Of a stretch of DNA of 64,000 nucleotides, positions 55,551-64,000 are shown one piece after another. The notes beneath the pieces are model-generated. The model did not search any database. It was given only the letters and a program-made list of their open reading frames with translations, and was not told where the DNA came from. This stretch comes from Nereocystis luetkeana (lineage: Eukaryota; Sar; Phaeophyceae; Laminariales; Laminariaceae). How positions within the stretch are numbered: the stretch's first letter is position 1; the number at the start of each line of letters is the position of its first letter. The stretch spans positions 8,424,313 through 8,488,312 of the forward strand of contig JARUPZ010000003.1 in the NCBI GenBank assembly GCA_031213475.1. Reading direction: 5' to 3'. The translations under genes and the position numbers were made by a program.

Positions 55551-57815
55551 TCAAAAACGAAGCCAACGTAAGGGATTTGGTCCAACTCAGTGATGCTGGA
55601 GTAGTTCGAACAGAGAAGCAGGAGCCGTTGGCGTGCGTGCGAAGGGGTGTAGGGGGCATGTTGTACGCCGATGATGCAGGAATAATTGTCTCGAAGGCGG
55701 CTGAAGGGCTCGCGAAAATGACGACAGTCATCGTGACTGTCTTTGACTCAGCAGGCCTCACCTTGTCGAAAACGAAGACAGAGACAATGCTCCTACAAAC
55801 ACACGTCCAGACAACCCTCGCATCACCGCTCGTCATCGAAGCGGCGGGCCAGAAGTATAAGCAGACGACCCACTTCTTATACTTAGGGTCATTCTTATCG
55901 GAGAGCTTTTTTCCCAATTTTTTGACATTTGTTTCGCGCAATTTTTGAATCTTCCATATTTTCCTGTTTTTTTTTTCCAAATATTGGAATGTTAACGAAC
56001 TTGATATTTTTGCTTCTAGGAGAATTTCACGAATAGTGACAGAACGCCTCCGCATATCGATACATATCTCCAATTATTTCCAAACTTTGGAATTTTTGGA
56101 AAAAGAGCTCTCCGATAAGCGGCATTATACACGAAAACGCTGACCTCTCGCTCGAACTCGACCGACGGATCCGCCTCTTGCGAGCATGCCTCAAAAGGTT
56201 CGGCCCGGAGTAGTATGATAGGACGACCGCCCCCCTTAGCCTTGAAGTCCGAATGCTGAAGGCCGAGGTGATTGGTTCACTACTGTACGGGTGTGTGACG
56301 TGGACCCTCAGAGCGGAACACTTTGCCAAGCTTCGCACGGCTCGCCACCAAGTCCTGTTGCGAGTCATTGGCTCCCAGCGCCGACTTCCTACTGACCATG
56401 CCACCCTCTCGTACGCGAAGGCCTTCAAGATGACACGTTGCGAGAGCATCGAAACGACCGTTCGTAAACGGCGGTTCTTCTTTGCGGGGGGCGTCGCACG
56501 GTAAAGCAAGGAGCGATTACCCAGTCGGGTAATGTTCGGGAAGATAGCTGGTGGGGAGAACCTGAGACCAGGCGAGCAGCGTAAGACTTGGCATAGATGC
56601 ATAGTCGAAGACGCTAGAGAGTTCCGAGCCACCGAAGGGTCAACGGAATTTACCCCCTTGGTGTTTGAAGTTGAGACCGCGTTGTGGTCCACTGCAGACC
56701 CAACGGCGGGGAAGTGGTACCGGGGGATCCTTGAAGCCGCCGTACGGTTCATGGTGAGGTGGGACGAGGCTGAGGCTGAGATGAGTAGGCAGCGCCGCGC
56801 ATCCGCCTTGGATGGTGTCCAAGGGAATGGGGGGCGACGGGGCAACAGGAGAAGTGGCAGAAAACCCGACCAAGGGAATCCGGAGAGGGGGGGGAACAGG
56901 AGGAGTAGAAGGGAAACTGCGGTAGAAGAAAGTAGCAAGACGATGGCAGACAGGGTAGCAAGGCACCAGGGCGACAAGGAAGTAGAACATGACCGTACCA
57001 CTACTAGTAGTGCAACCAACTGGCGCAGCTGATTCGAACGTTGTCTTCTTTTTCTTGCGTTGATTCTTCGTGAATTTCATTTTATTTATTTCTGTCCCTT
57101 TCTTACTGATAAGCCGCATTGAAGCAGTCGTGTGGCGTGGTTGGATGTTGAACCTACTCTGCTCGTTTCGTGCTGGGCATAGTTGACGTATGCAGGGCGA
57201 AGACGGCAGTCTGGGCAGAAAGGTACCAAGCGGAAAGCAGGGAGAACCTAGCCATACTACTCATACCACTAACTGCTGCCGCTACTTGGAGGGTGCTTTG
57301 GGCTTTGGTCTGCCTGTTATTTTTCCTTTGTTATTTTTCCCTTGGTTCTTTGTCTTACCCTGTTTACAAGCAGTGGTGTTTTAGTTATTTTTTCTTCTTT
57401 TCCCAGCTCGTTCTTTTTCAAGTGTTGGCCACTTCGCCTGCGGGGGGAAAACACGACAGATTGTTTCTTCGAGTTTTTCTTTCATTTTTTATTTTTCTCT
57501 TTCGATTTGTCTTCTTTGTTTTTGTTTAATCTTTGATTGTTTCCTTTTGTTTCTCTTTTTTCTAAAAATGTGTATGTCGTGACTATCGTATTTATAAATA
57601 GTATCATGACATAGCATTGCATTGCCCACTGCTTCTGTGCTTAGCGTTAGTGCGTACCAGGAAACGTGGCAACGTAGTGTCTCTGTGGCGTGTAGCTTTT
57701 GTGACGACATAACTTGTACCAGGTATATCTTATAGGATTGAAGAATCGGCACGGACACTGGTTGTGCTGGATGTCGACGGGTAGAAAGAACGGTTTATTG
57801 TGGAGAACACACACA
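55551..57815 (+). mobile_element. LINE, 5'-truncated copy with coding end and full 3' UTR
   Basis: Begins in the reverse transcriptase gene (GTAAGGGATTTGGTCCAACT), includes [10 protein letters not shown], and runs through the C-terminal part to the 3' UTR and an (AC)n tail at 57,806-57,815. Interrupted by a D element (55,889-56,120). A CAA-to-TAA change near 56,503 and other lesions make it a pseudogene. Its 3' UTR carries the motif insertion TACCAGGTA at 57,717-57,725. Confidence 0.9.
55889..56120. mobile_element. family D element, copy 3, inserted in LINE coding sequence
   Basis: CTTATCGGAGAGC on the left and GCTCTCCGATAAG on the right are perfect inverted repeats. Removing the element restores the LINE reading TTATACTTAGG...CGGCATTATACACG, which corresponds to the full-length copy. 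Confidence 0.85.
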
Positions 57816-58811
57816 CTAGATACGACAGGCACGACATAAACATTCTAGGTAATAATAGAGAAACGACAGGAAACAATCAAAGAGAGAACAAAAACAAAAA
57901 AGACAAATCGAAAGAGAAAAAGAAAAACACATGAAAGCGAAAACTAGAAGAAATAATCTGTCGTGCCCCCCCCGCCCCGCAGGCGAGGTGGCCAACACTT
58001 GAAAAAGAACGAGCTGGAAAAAAAAGAAAAAATAACTAAAGCACCACTGCTTGTAACCAGAGTAAGCAAAAAACCAAGGAAAAAATAACAAATGGAAAAA
58101 AAACAGGCAGACCAAAGCCGAAAGCACCCTCCAGGTGGCGGCAGCAGTTTGTGGTACGAGTAGTAAAGCCAAGCTCTCCCTGCTAATACACCTGGTACCT
58201 TGCTACCCAGACTGCCGTCTCCGCCCTGCGTTCGCCAACTATGCCTAGCTCCTTGGCATCCGACAATACGGAACGAGCACAGCAGGTTCGTCATCCAACC
58301 ACGCCACACGACTCCTTCAATACGGCTTATCAATGAAAACAAGGAAAAGAAAAAAAAAGAAAAAGAAAAGAAAAAAAAACACGGAAAATCAGTTTATTCT
58401 CTTTGGCGAAAGTGGCTCTCCGTTTCGCATCCCGGTACGCGCCTCGGTTTCCGTTGGCGGGGTGCAGCCGTCCCAAGCCACGCCGACACTCCCATCCATC
58501 CTGTCGTGTGCATGCATACCCACGCTGTGGCCACCCTCTCCACCCCACCGGCCGCCCACGTAGCGTTCTCTGCCGTGGTGATGTACCCGTCATGCCTGAG
58601 GCATGAACTCCTTGGGGTCGGGGTCCAGAAGAAAAGACATCACCACCACCCCACGCGGTCCTTGAAGCGAGCAGGCCACCAGCCGGACCGCGCAAGGTTC
58701 CCTCCTATCCCTCCTAATAGTCCGAAGCTTGATGTTCGTGTGACTGTCGCGAGACCGCTGCAGGTCCTGGCGGACTTCCTCGCCCTACCCCAAGGACGGG
58801 GCAGGCCGAAG
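57816..58811 (-). mobile_element. internally deleted LINE: 5' end joined to 3' UTR
   Basis: In LINE sense it starts at 58,811 with the same 5' end as the full-length copy (CTTCGGCCTGCCCCGTCC) and keeps about 410 bp. It then passes through a pyrimidine-rich stretch directly into the 3' UTR (TTGATAAGCCG at about 58,330). The endonuclease and RT are absent, and the last 210 bp of the 3' UTR are missing. It lies tail to tail with the copy at 55,551-57,815. Confidence 0.8.
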
Positions 58812-59064
58812 AGAGTACAGAGTTACTTCGTCGTCGTGTCCCTTGTCTCTTTGTTACCAGGTATCTCCCTGCGAGACATTCGGAATGTTTTTGATTTTTT
58901 TAACGTAGTAAGTTGCATGTTTTCCGAAGTAAGTATCGAAACTAGTAATACCGAAACATCGCACTTGTTCCGGTTAGAAACTCGTTTTTTCGTCGAATGA
59001 TGTGGTGTATAGAATGTTTTAGTTCGATATTCACCACAAACGTGTACGTACTCGTACTATTAAA
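58812..59064. other. unrecognised spacer
   Basis: No gene. TACCAGGTA lies at 58,855-58,863. Confidence 0.35.
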
Positions 59065-59168
59065 TATTACGGGGGACCAAAACTTGTTATTAATAGTCAA
59101 ACAGGAAAATATGTAGGTTTTCGTCTATACCGTACCAGGTAGGTCGTATTTACTAGGTCCTCCGCAAT
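59065..59168. mobile_element. M1 MITE with a motif insertion
   Basis: TATTACGGGGGACCA on the left, TAGGTCCTCCGCAAT on the right. TACCAGGTA at 59,134-59,142 interrupts ACCGTAGGTC, which is intact in the copy at 61,037. Confidence 0.8.
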
Positions 59169-59193
59169 CTATACATAAATTCCAGGTATTTAT

Positions 59194-59199
<6 letters not shown>

Positions 59200-59255
<56 letters not shown>
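59200..59255. repeat. (TA)n microsatellite, longest in the window
   Basis: About 28 uninterrupted TA units. A shorter tract follows at 59,324-59,349. Confidence 0.97.
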
Positions 59256-59260
<5 letters not shown>

Positions 59261-59436
59261 CTATTAAAAGTGAACATACCTGGTACAACTCATCTCCCAC
59301 TCTTTTTAATCTCCAGATTTTACTAATATATATATATATATATATATATTCCTGAGATTTCCGCTTTGGGAGAAACTAATGACTTGTGATCGGAGGCCTG
59401 CAAATCTTGATGTATACCAGGTACGTCCAATTATTT

Positions 59437-59498
59437 CAGGTTTTTTCCAAACTACTTGGGAAATTCTGGGCAAAAAACTCTCCGTTCAGAAGGAGCCA
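59437..59498. mobile_element. family D element, right end only
   Basis: TTTTTTCCAAACTACTTGGG and AACTCTCCGTTCAGAAGGAG match the right part of D copies. Confidence 0.5.
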
Positions 59499-59966
59499 TA
59501 CCAGGTACTCAGGTTTTTTTTTTCCTCGAAACTCACCTTTGCAAGATCGCCGGTGTGATGCTTCGGTCGCGCGTACTACGGGGTGTGTGGTAATATTATT
59601 TTGAGTAATCTACAGCATCTGCCAGGTTTCTTCGCGATGCCAATGGACACAACATGTCAGAAAAGGCGTGTTTGAATACCTGAAATATTTCAGTACATCT
59701 TACAACAGCAGCAACAATATACCTGGTACGATAATATTAATAATAGTGAAAATTTCTACTGGTACAGGGGTGGTTTACGTAGCAAATTGCGTACAAATAA
59801 ATGAAGCAAATGCCTATATACGCAACACCATCATAACACAGCTTTATACTGACTACTCTGTACTCGTTTGGACACTGCTGCTGCTGTTGTCGGGTAGTGT
59901 GTAGTGGTGGGTAGAGCCGAGGGCCCACGCAGCGCCCCGCCAGGATATAGTGCCGTAGTGGGCGAA

Positions 59967-60054
59967 ATGTCATCAGACGTGGTCGACGCCGAAGGCACTG
60001 GTGGGGCCACCGAATATGGGCATCTGGACCAGTGCATGGCGGAGGACGCATCAG
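59967..60054 (+). CDS. possible first exon, paralogous to the one at 2164
   Basis: ATG opens MSSDVVDAEGTGGATEYGHL and ends at G|GTGGGC in phase 1. It aligns residue for residue with 2164-2254 apart from substitutions and one codon difference. No later exon was assigned. Function unknown. Confidence 0.4.
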
Positions 60055-61036
60055 GTGGGCCTCTGTGATGATTGTTTTGCTGGATCCAGCTTTATTGAGG
60101 TGCCCGTACGTGTTATCAGGTTTGATCTTTTTGTACGGCATCCGTATAATATTAATAACACCGACACGCAACGAGGTTTATTTTTACCGGACACGGCTCC
60201 AAACGCAGAGTATTTCCACGGCACGGAACCACGACGGCAGCGGTACCACACGCAGACGACACGAGACTCCCTAACGTTTATTCGCGGTTTGTTGTACGGA
60301 CGACAAACACACGTCTATCCACTGTGCAGGGTGGTTCTATACAGCCGACAACACGAAACACGTCGTGTAGTACAGCAGTGAGCGCGCGGTGTTGAGAGAC
60401 GACACTTTGATGGTGTCCAGGATTAAGGTCTTATTTTTCTCCCGACATTGACCCGCGAGAAACTCCGTTGTATCGGATGCAGAGTAGGTCCCACCGCCGA
60501 GCTGTGTTTCTTAACCCTATTTTCCTATGGTTCGTACCGATCTGAGTCTTATTTTTTTCCAACATGATGTTTCTCACACAACAGTAGTAGTATTATAGTA
60601 GTAGCTGCGGGCGCCCCCTGCTTGGTCTTATTTAATAGTTAGTTGCTTCGTGGAGAACAATATTTACAGTGTGTTGGGATGCAGAACACGATGATAGCTG
60701 TACATCGAATTTACGAATGATCAACCGGCTTCTTTCGCGCAGTAGTAGTTGAGTTGCGCGACGACGTGGCGCCTCTCTCTATTTATTCCTGGACAATGTT
60801 GGGGCCAAATAATACCGGTGTTCATTTACGTTGAACCTGTTTTCCTGTCGGTATCATCTGATGCAAAATCGATAACTACTTCCGGTTGGAGAAAATTGTC
60901 GAATTTATAATCAAGCACGACAGAAACCGCTATTAATAATCCATCGGCCCGGCTCTGTTGGCACTATCAACCAAAACAAAATAAAACCCCAAGCATACGA
61001 AATGAAATACTGGTATATTTATATTCATCGACAGAT
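60055..61036. other. unrecognised spacer
   Basis: The + frame 60,001-60,381 is open for 126 codons without a known domain. It may hold later parts of the gene beginning at 59,967, but I cannot place exons. Confidence 0.3.
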
Positions 61037-61146
61037 TATTACGGTGGACCATAGTAAATAGGACCAAATATTGTTAGTAAAAATAGCGAAATGTATAGGT
61101 TTTTGTGTTTACCGTAGGTCCTATTTAATATCGTCCCCCGTAATAG
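61037..61146. mobile_element. M1 MITE, intact, motif-free reference
   Basis: TTATTACGGTGGACCATAGT on the left and ATCGTCCCCCGTAATAG on the right, flanked by TA. The centre TTACCGTAGGTCCTATTT is uninterrupted. Confidence 0.88.
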
Positions 61147-61359
61147 TGGCGTTCTGCAAAGTTTTGAACATTCGCAAGTATTTGGTGAATAGTGGGGACG
61201 GCCCCAACCTTTCGAAACGTCACTTCTTGGTCGAAATAACTATTCGAAGTGCTATACAGCTGTACCTCCAAAACAAAATGAAACTATTCGTGAATATTTT
61301 CGAACGCAGTTTTTTTTTACAAGGGCCGGGAGATCTCGTCCAGTATACCAGGTATCATA

Positions 61360-61606
61360 TACCATATAATGTGTATGTCGTGCCTGTCGTATTGGTAGTA
61401 TGATGGTATGACCTTTCATTGCTCACTGCTTGCTGTTCCTCATATCAGATATATTACTGCGTACGTGGCAACGTACGTAGTATCTCCGTGGCGTAGCTTT
61501 GTGACCACAGAACTTGTATTTTTTTAGGATTGAAGAGTCAGCACCCACACTGGTTGTGCTGGATGTCGACAGGTACAAAGAACGGTTTAATGTGAAGACA
61601 CACATA
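61360..61606 (+). mobile_element. LINE 3' UTR fragment
   Basis: In LINE sense on the + strand: TGTATGTCGTGCCTGTCGTA to GAACGGTTTAATGTGAAGAC and an AC/AT tail. Confidence 0.8.
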
Positions 61607-61621
61607 TATATATATATTTTG

Positions 61622-61957
61622 CTTTTTTTTTTTTTTTTTCATCCCATTCATTACCTTCGCACATCTTCTTCTCTCTCCTTCCAACTCGTAACTCAGATCC
61701 GGGGTCACATAGCAGGCTCTTCTTCCCCCTTCCCGCTACGGTACGTGCCTTCATTTTTATCGCGAGAAGATTTCAGCCTTTTCTTCATTCGTCGACTCGC
61801 ATCGAATTGGGCCTACCCACGCTGCAAGGCGCTCTCAACAATTGAATCCATTTTTATTTTTGCAATTAAAGTCAAAGTCCGACCCACCTGGGGCTCGAAC
61901 CCAGGACTCAAACAAGTAGAATTCGAGGTTAACCACTTGAACCACCGGGGCGACCGG
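61622..61957 (-). mobile_element. tRNA-derived SINE, copy 3 (full length)
   Basis: The T run at 61,622-61,640 is the A-tail. The body and head are intact up to GGGGCGACCGG. TACCAGGTA (61,961-61,969) follows within 4 bp of the head. Confidence 0.9.
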
Positions 61958-62221
61958 CTATACCAGGTATCAAATAGTACGGCTGTAGTCTCATGCTTCA
62001 GTTCGAACGTGGCTCTTTTTCCTGTAGGAATTTCGCGATTTCTCACCCCTAGAGGGCAAACGTTTTTTTTCGCGGCCTTCACTCAACACATTTTGATTTC
62101 CCGGTACAGGGAGCTGAAACACTCATATGTTTTGCACCCAGAAACACTTTTTTTTCTCTTATTAATAATCGACAAAGCAACCCAACGTTCTCTGTCAGGG
62201 GTCAGGAACTGCTGTGGCAAT

Positions 62222-62346
62222 ATTGCTGGGGGGTCGATAGCAAATAGGCCCTACGGAAAAACAAAAAAAAAACTAATACCTGGTATTTGCCTATTTCTAC
62301 TAACTACATTTGGTCATATTTACTATTATTGTCCCTCGTAATAGTA
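62222..62346. mobile_element. M1 MITE, diverged, with a motif insertion
   Basis: Ends TATTGCTGGGGGGTC and GTCCCTCGTAATAG. TACCTGGTA at 62,277-62,285 lies inside. Without its 7 bp the spacing matches the copy at 4445 to within one base. Confidence 0.7.
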
Positions 62347-62691
62347 CGTTCTTTTCAACGATATACCATCGATATTATTTTATCCCCTGTATGTACTCAT
62401 CTGCCAACAACATCGTCAAAGCTTTCTTTGGACTTCCGATGAGACAATGCACGATAGACGATTTCAGCTACGGCACCTGCTGCGTGAGTGGGGAATGACA
62501 CGCACGCACACGCATGGATGCGTGTCCGATCTGCAGAGGAAGTAGGAGTCGTACGAGACGGGCGTGCCGTGAGTCTACCAGGGTTTCGTTTGGCGCTCAC
62601 GCTAGCAGACGGTTGGTTGCTTCGAAGTTAGCTCTGAGAGTCCCAAAGGGGTTATTGATAGGAGGCATCCTATATATATATATATATATAT

Positions 62692-63031
62692 TTATTTATT
62701 TTTTTCTCATCCCACTCATTATCTTCGCACATCTTCTTCTCTCTCTCCTTCCAACTCGTAACTCAGATCCGGGGTCACATAGCAGGCTCTTCTCCCCCCT
62801 TCCCGCTACGGTACGTGCCTTCATTTTTTATCGCGAGAAGATTTCAGCCTTTTCTTCCCTCGTCGACTCGCATCGAATTGTGCCTACCCACGCTGCAAGG
62901 CGCTCTCAACAATTGAATCCCTTTTTTTTATTTTTGCAAATAAAGTCAAAGTCTGACCCTCCTGGGGCTCGAACCCAGGACTCAAACAAGTAGAATTCGA
63001 GGTTAACCACTTGAACCACCGGGGCGACCGG
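62692..63031 (-). mobile_element. tRNA-derived SINE, copy 4 (full length)
   Basis: T-rich tail (62,692-62,706), body and tRNA-like head as in copies 2 and 3. A mutated plus an exact motif (TATCAGGTA, TACCAGGTA; 63,032-63,047) touch its head end. Confidence 0.9.
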
Positions 63032-63114
63032 TATCAGGTACCAGGTATACAGTAGCATACCTCAAGACACAATGGAAACCCCATTACTTTCAGTCGACGC
63101 AGCAATAAGGAGGG

Positions 63115-63363
63115 TTCTACGATATATATATGTATTATCTCACAAAAACATATATCAGGCTCCATACTTGAGGTGCTCTTTGTCTCACCCGAAAACATGT
63201 ATCTCACTCAGCAAAAATCAAATGGCATCCCGATGAAGAATCCTAGGCATGGACAAGTATCCGAAAACATAATTTTTCAAAACAAGAGAGGCATTCCGAC
63301 GATATTATGCCCCGTTGCTCAAAAACATGTCAGCGGAAATGTTGCTTCCTCTATGGCAGAACG
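63115..63363. mobile_element. family E element, inverted copy 2
   Basis: Ends GGGTTCTACGATA and CCTCTATGGCAGAACG; the interior reads as the reverse of 42,869-43,115 with moderate divergence. Confidence 0.65.
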
Positions 63364-63382
63364 CGTCTGTCTGTCTGTGTGT

Positions 63383-63592
63383 GTTCTTCACATTAACCCT
63401 TTTAGCACTGCAGTCCCGTTTTGGGGACAACTTACTTGAAATTTGACTGGTTTGTTCCCGAAATGGGACTGCAGTTCTAAAAGGGTTAAACCGTCCTTTC
63501 TACCCGTCGACATCCAGCACAACCAGTGTCCGTGCCGATTCTTCAATCCTAGAAGAGATACAAGTTCTGTGGTCACAAAGCTCCGCCACAGC
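63383..63592 (-). mobile_element. LINE 3' UTR end, interrupted by a TTAA MITE
   Basis: (GT)n, TTCTTCACATTAA, then an 89-bp insertion, then ACCGTCCTTTCTACCCGTCG to GCTCCGCCACAG. Just after, 63,593-63,690 carries the middle of the 3' UTR in the opposite orientation, so the locus has been rearranged into an inverted junction. Confidence 0.85.
63397..63485. mobile_element. piggyBac-like MITE, 89 bp, TTAA duplication
   Basis: Left CCCTTTTAGCACTGCAGTCC and right GGACTGCAGTTCTAAAAGGG are inverted complements with one mismatch. TTAA on each side (63,393-63,396 and 63,486-63,489). Other LINE copies read CACATTAAACCG here, so the empty site is known exactly. CCC...GGG ends and TTAA are the piggyBac hallmarks. 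Confidence 0.9.
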
Positions 63593-63700
63593 TTTCATTT
63601 TTTGTCTTTTTGTCTTTCGATTTGTCTACTTTGTTTTTGTTTTCTCTTCGATTGTTTCCTTTCGTTTCTCTATTTCATAGATTGTGTATGTCGTGGTTGT
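63593..63700 (+). mobile_element. LINE 3' UTR middle segment, inverted relative to its neighbour
   Basis: TTTCGATTTGTCTACTTTG through CATAGATTGTGTATGTCGTG in LINE sense, next to the opposite-sense end fragment at 63,383-63,592. Confidence 0.75.
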
Positions 63701-63715
63701 CGTATCTAGTTTGTT

Positions 63716-63860
63716 GATGTTCTCAATACAACGCAGTCCGTGGTCGCAGGACAGGCTCCAATAACTCTGGAGTGGAAGAAATACCTCGGTAGTAAAACAG
63801 AGGCAAACACAAAACACAAGCATACGCACTCCACCACTGCGGACACCAGGAAAGCAAAAA
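63716..63860 (+). mobile_element. family C retroposon end, copy 2
   Basis: GATGTTCTCAATACAACGCA, GGTCGCAGGACAGGCTCC and CACTCCACCACTGCGGACAC match the - strand of 7680-7860. Confidence 0.55.
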
Positions 63861-64000
63861 AGAGACTATTAATAGCAGACAAAAACCTAAAAAAGAAGAT
63901 GAAGCGAAGCAAAAAACAAAACAAAACAAAAACAGAAGCAGGTAGCAAAACGCAAAAAAGGCAAAACGGACCATACTAACAGAGACACTAAGAGGTACAA

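Noticed and set aside
59200..59349. AT tracts as a replication origin or promoter
   Set aside because: They are simple (TA)n microsatellites; nothing else supports an origin.
1..64000. CRISPR array, operon or phage-type defence system
   Set aside because: Introns, SINEs and LINEs show a eukaryotic genome; no regular repeat-spacer array is present.

Overview
This is a eukaryotic nuclear window that is rich in repeats and poor in genes. Its one convincing host gene is a multi-exon gene on the + strand, spread over about 15 kb (18 kb if an upstream exon belongs to it). All introns I could place are GT-AG. It encodes ankyrin-like repeats, then a TRP/polycystin-like cation channel core, two further hydrophobic segments and a coiled-coil tail. 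The one-repeat-per-exon layout, long introns and this class of algal ankyrin-channel protein make a stramenopile, most likely a brown alga, my best guess. That assignment is inference from family resemblance, not proven by the sequence.

Layout. 0-19 kb is a nest of mobile elements: a tRNA-derived SINE, 1.4-kb retroposons here called family B (3' tail (AAC)n), a GGGACGG-rich minisatellite, and a complete 4.8-kb RTE-like LINE at 11,909-16,683 (- strand). The LINE lies inside a B copy and is flanked by the duplication ACCATG. 19.8-38.3 kb is the channel gene. 38.3-47 kb is mostly unrecognised, with a TIR element (family E), a LINE scrap and a decayed SINE. 47-64 kb is again nested transposons: five truncated LINE copies, TIR families here called D, E, G and M1, a piggyBac-like TTAA MITE, two SINEs, and TA-microsatellites.

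The most unusual signal is a dispersed 9-mer, TACCAGGTA/TACCTGGTA. I count at least 31 exact copies by eye, against about 0.5 expected by chance. In five places a related repeat copy without the motif lies elsewhere in the window. Comparison shows that a 7-bp piece (CCWGG plus one TA) was inserted exactly at a TA dinucleotide. This is what repeated insertion and excision of a TA-target (Tc1/mariner-type) transposon with a 5-bp CCWGG terminus would leave as footprints. No intact parent element is visible here.

The retroposons appear functionally linked. The LINE 3' UTR, family B and family C all end in a similar motif (TTAATGTGAGAAC / TTTAATGTGAAGAAC) followed by a simple-repeat tail. This suggests that B and C borrow the LINE's reverse transcriptase. 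No rRNA gene, functional tRNA gene, CRISPR array or bacterial-type operon was seen.
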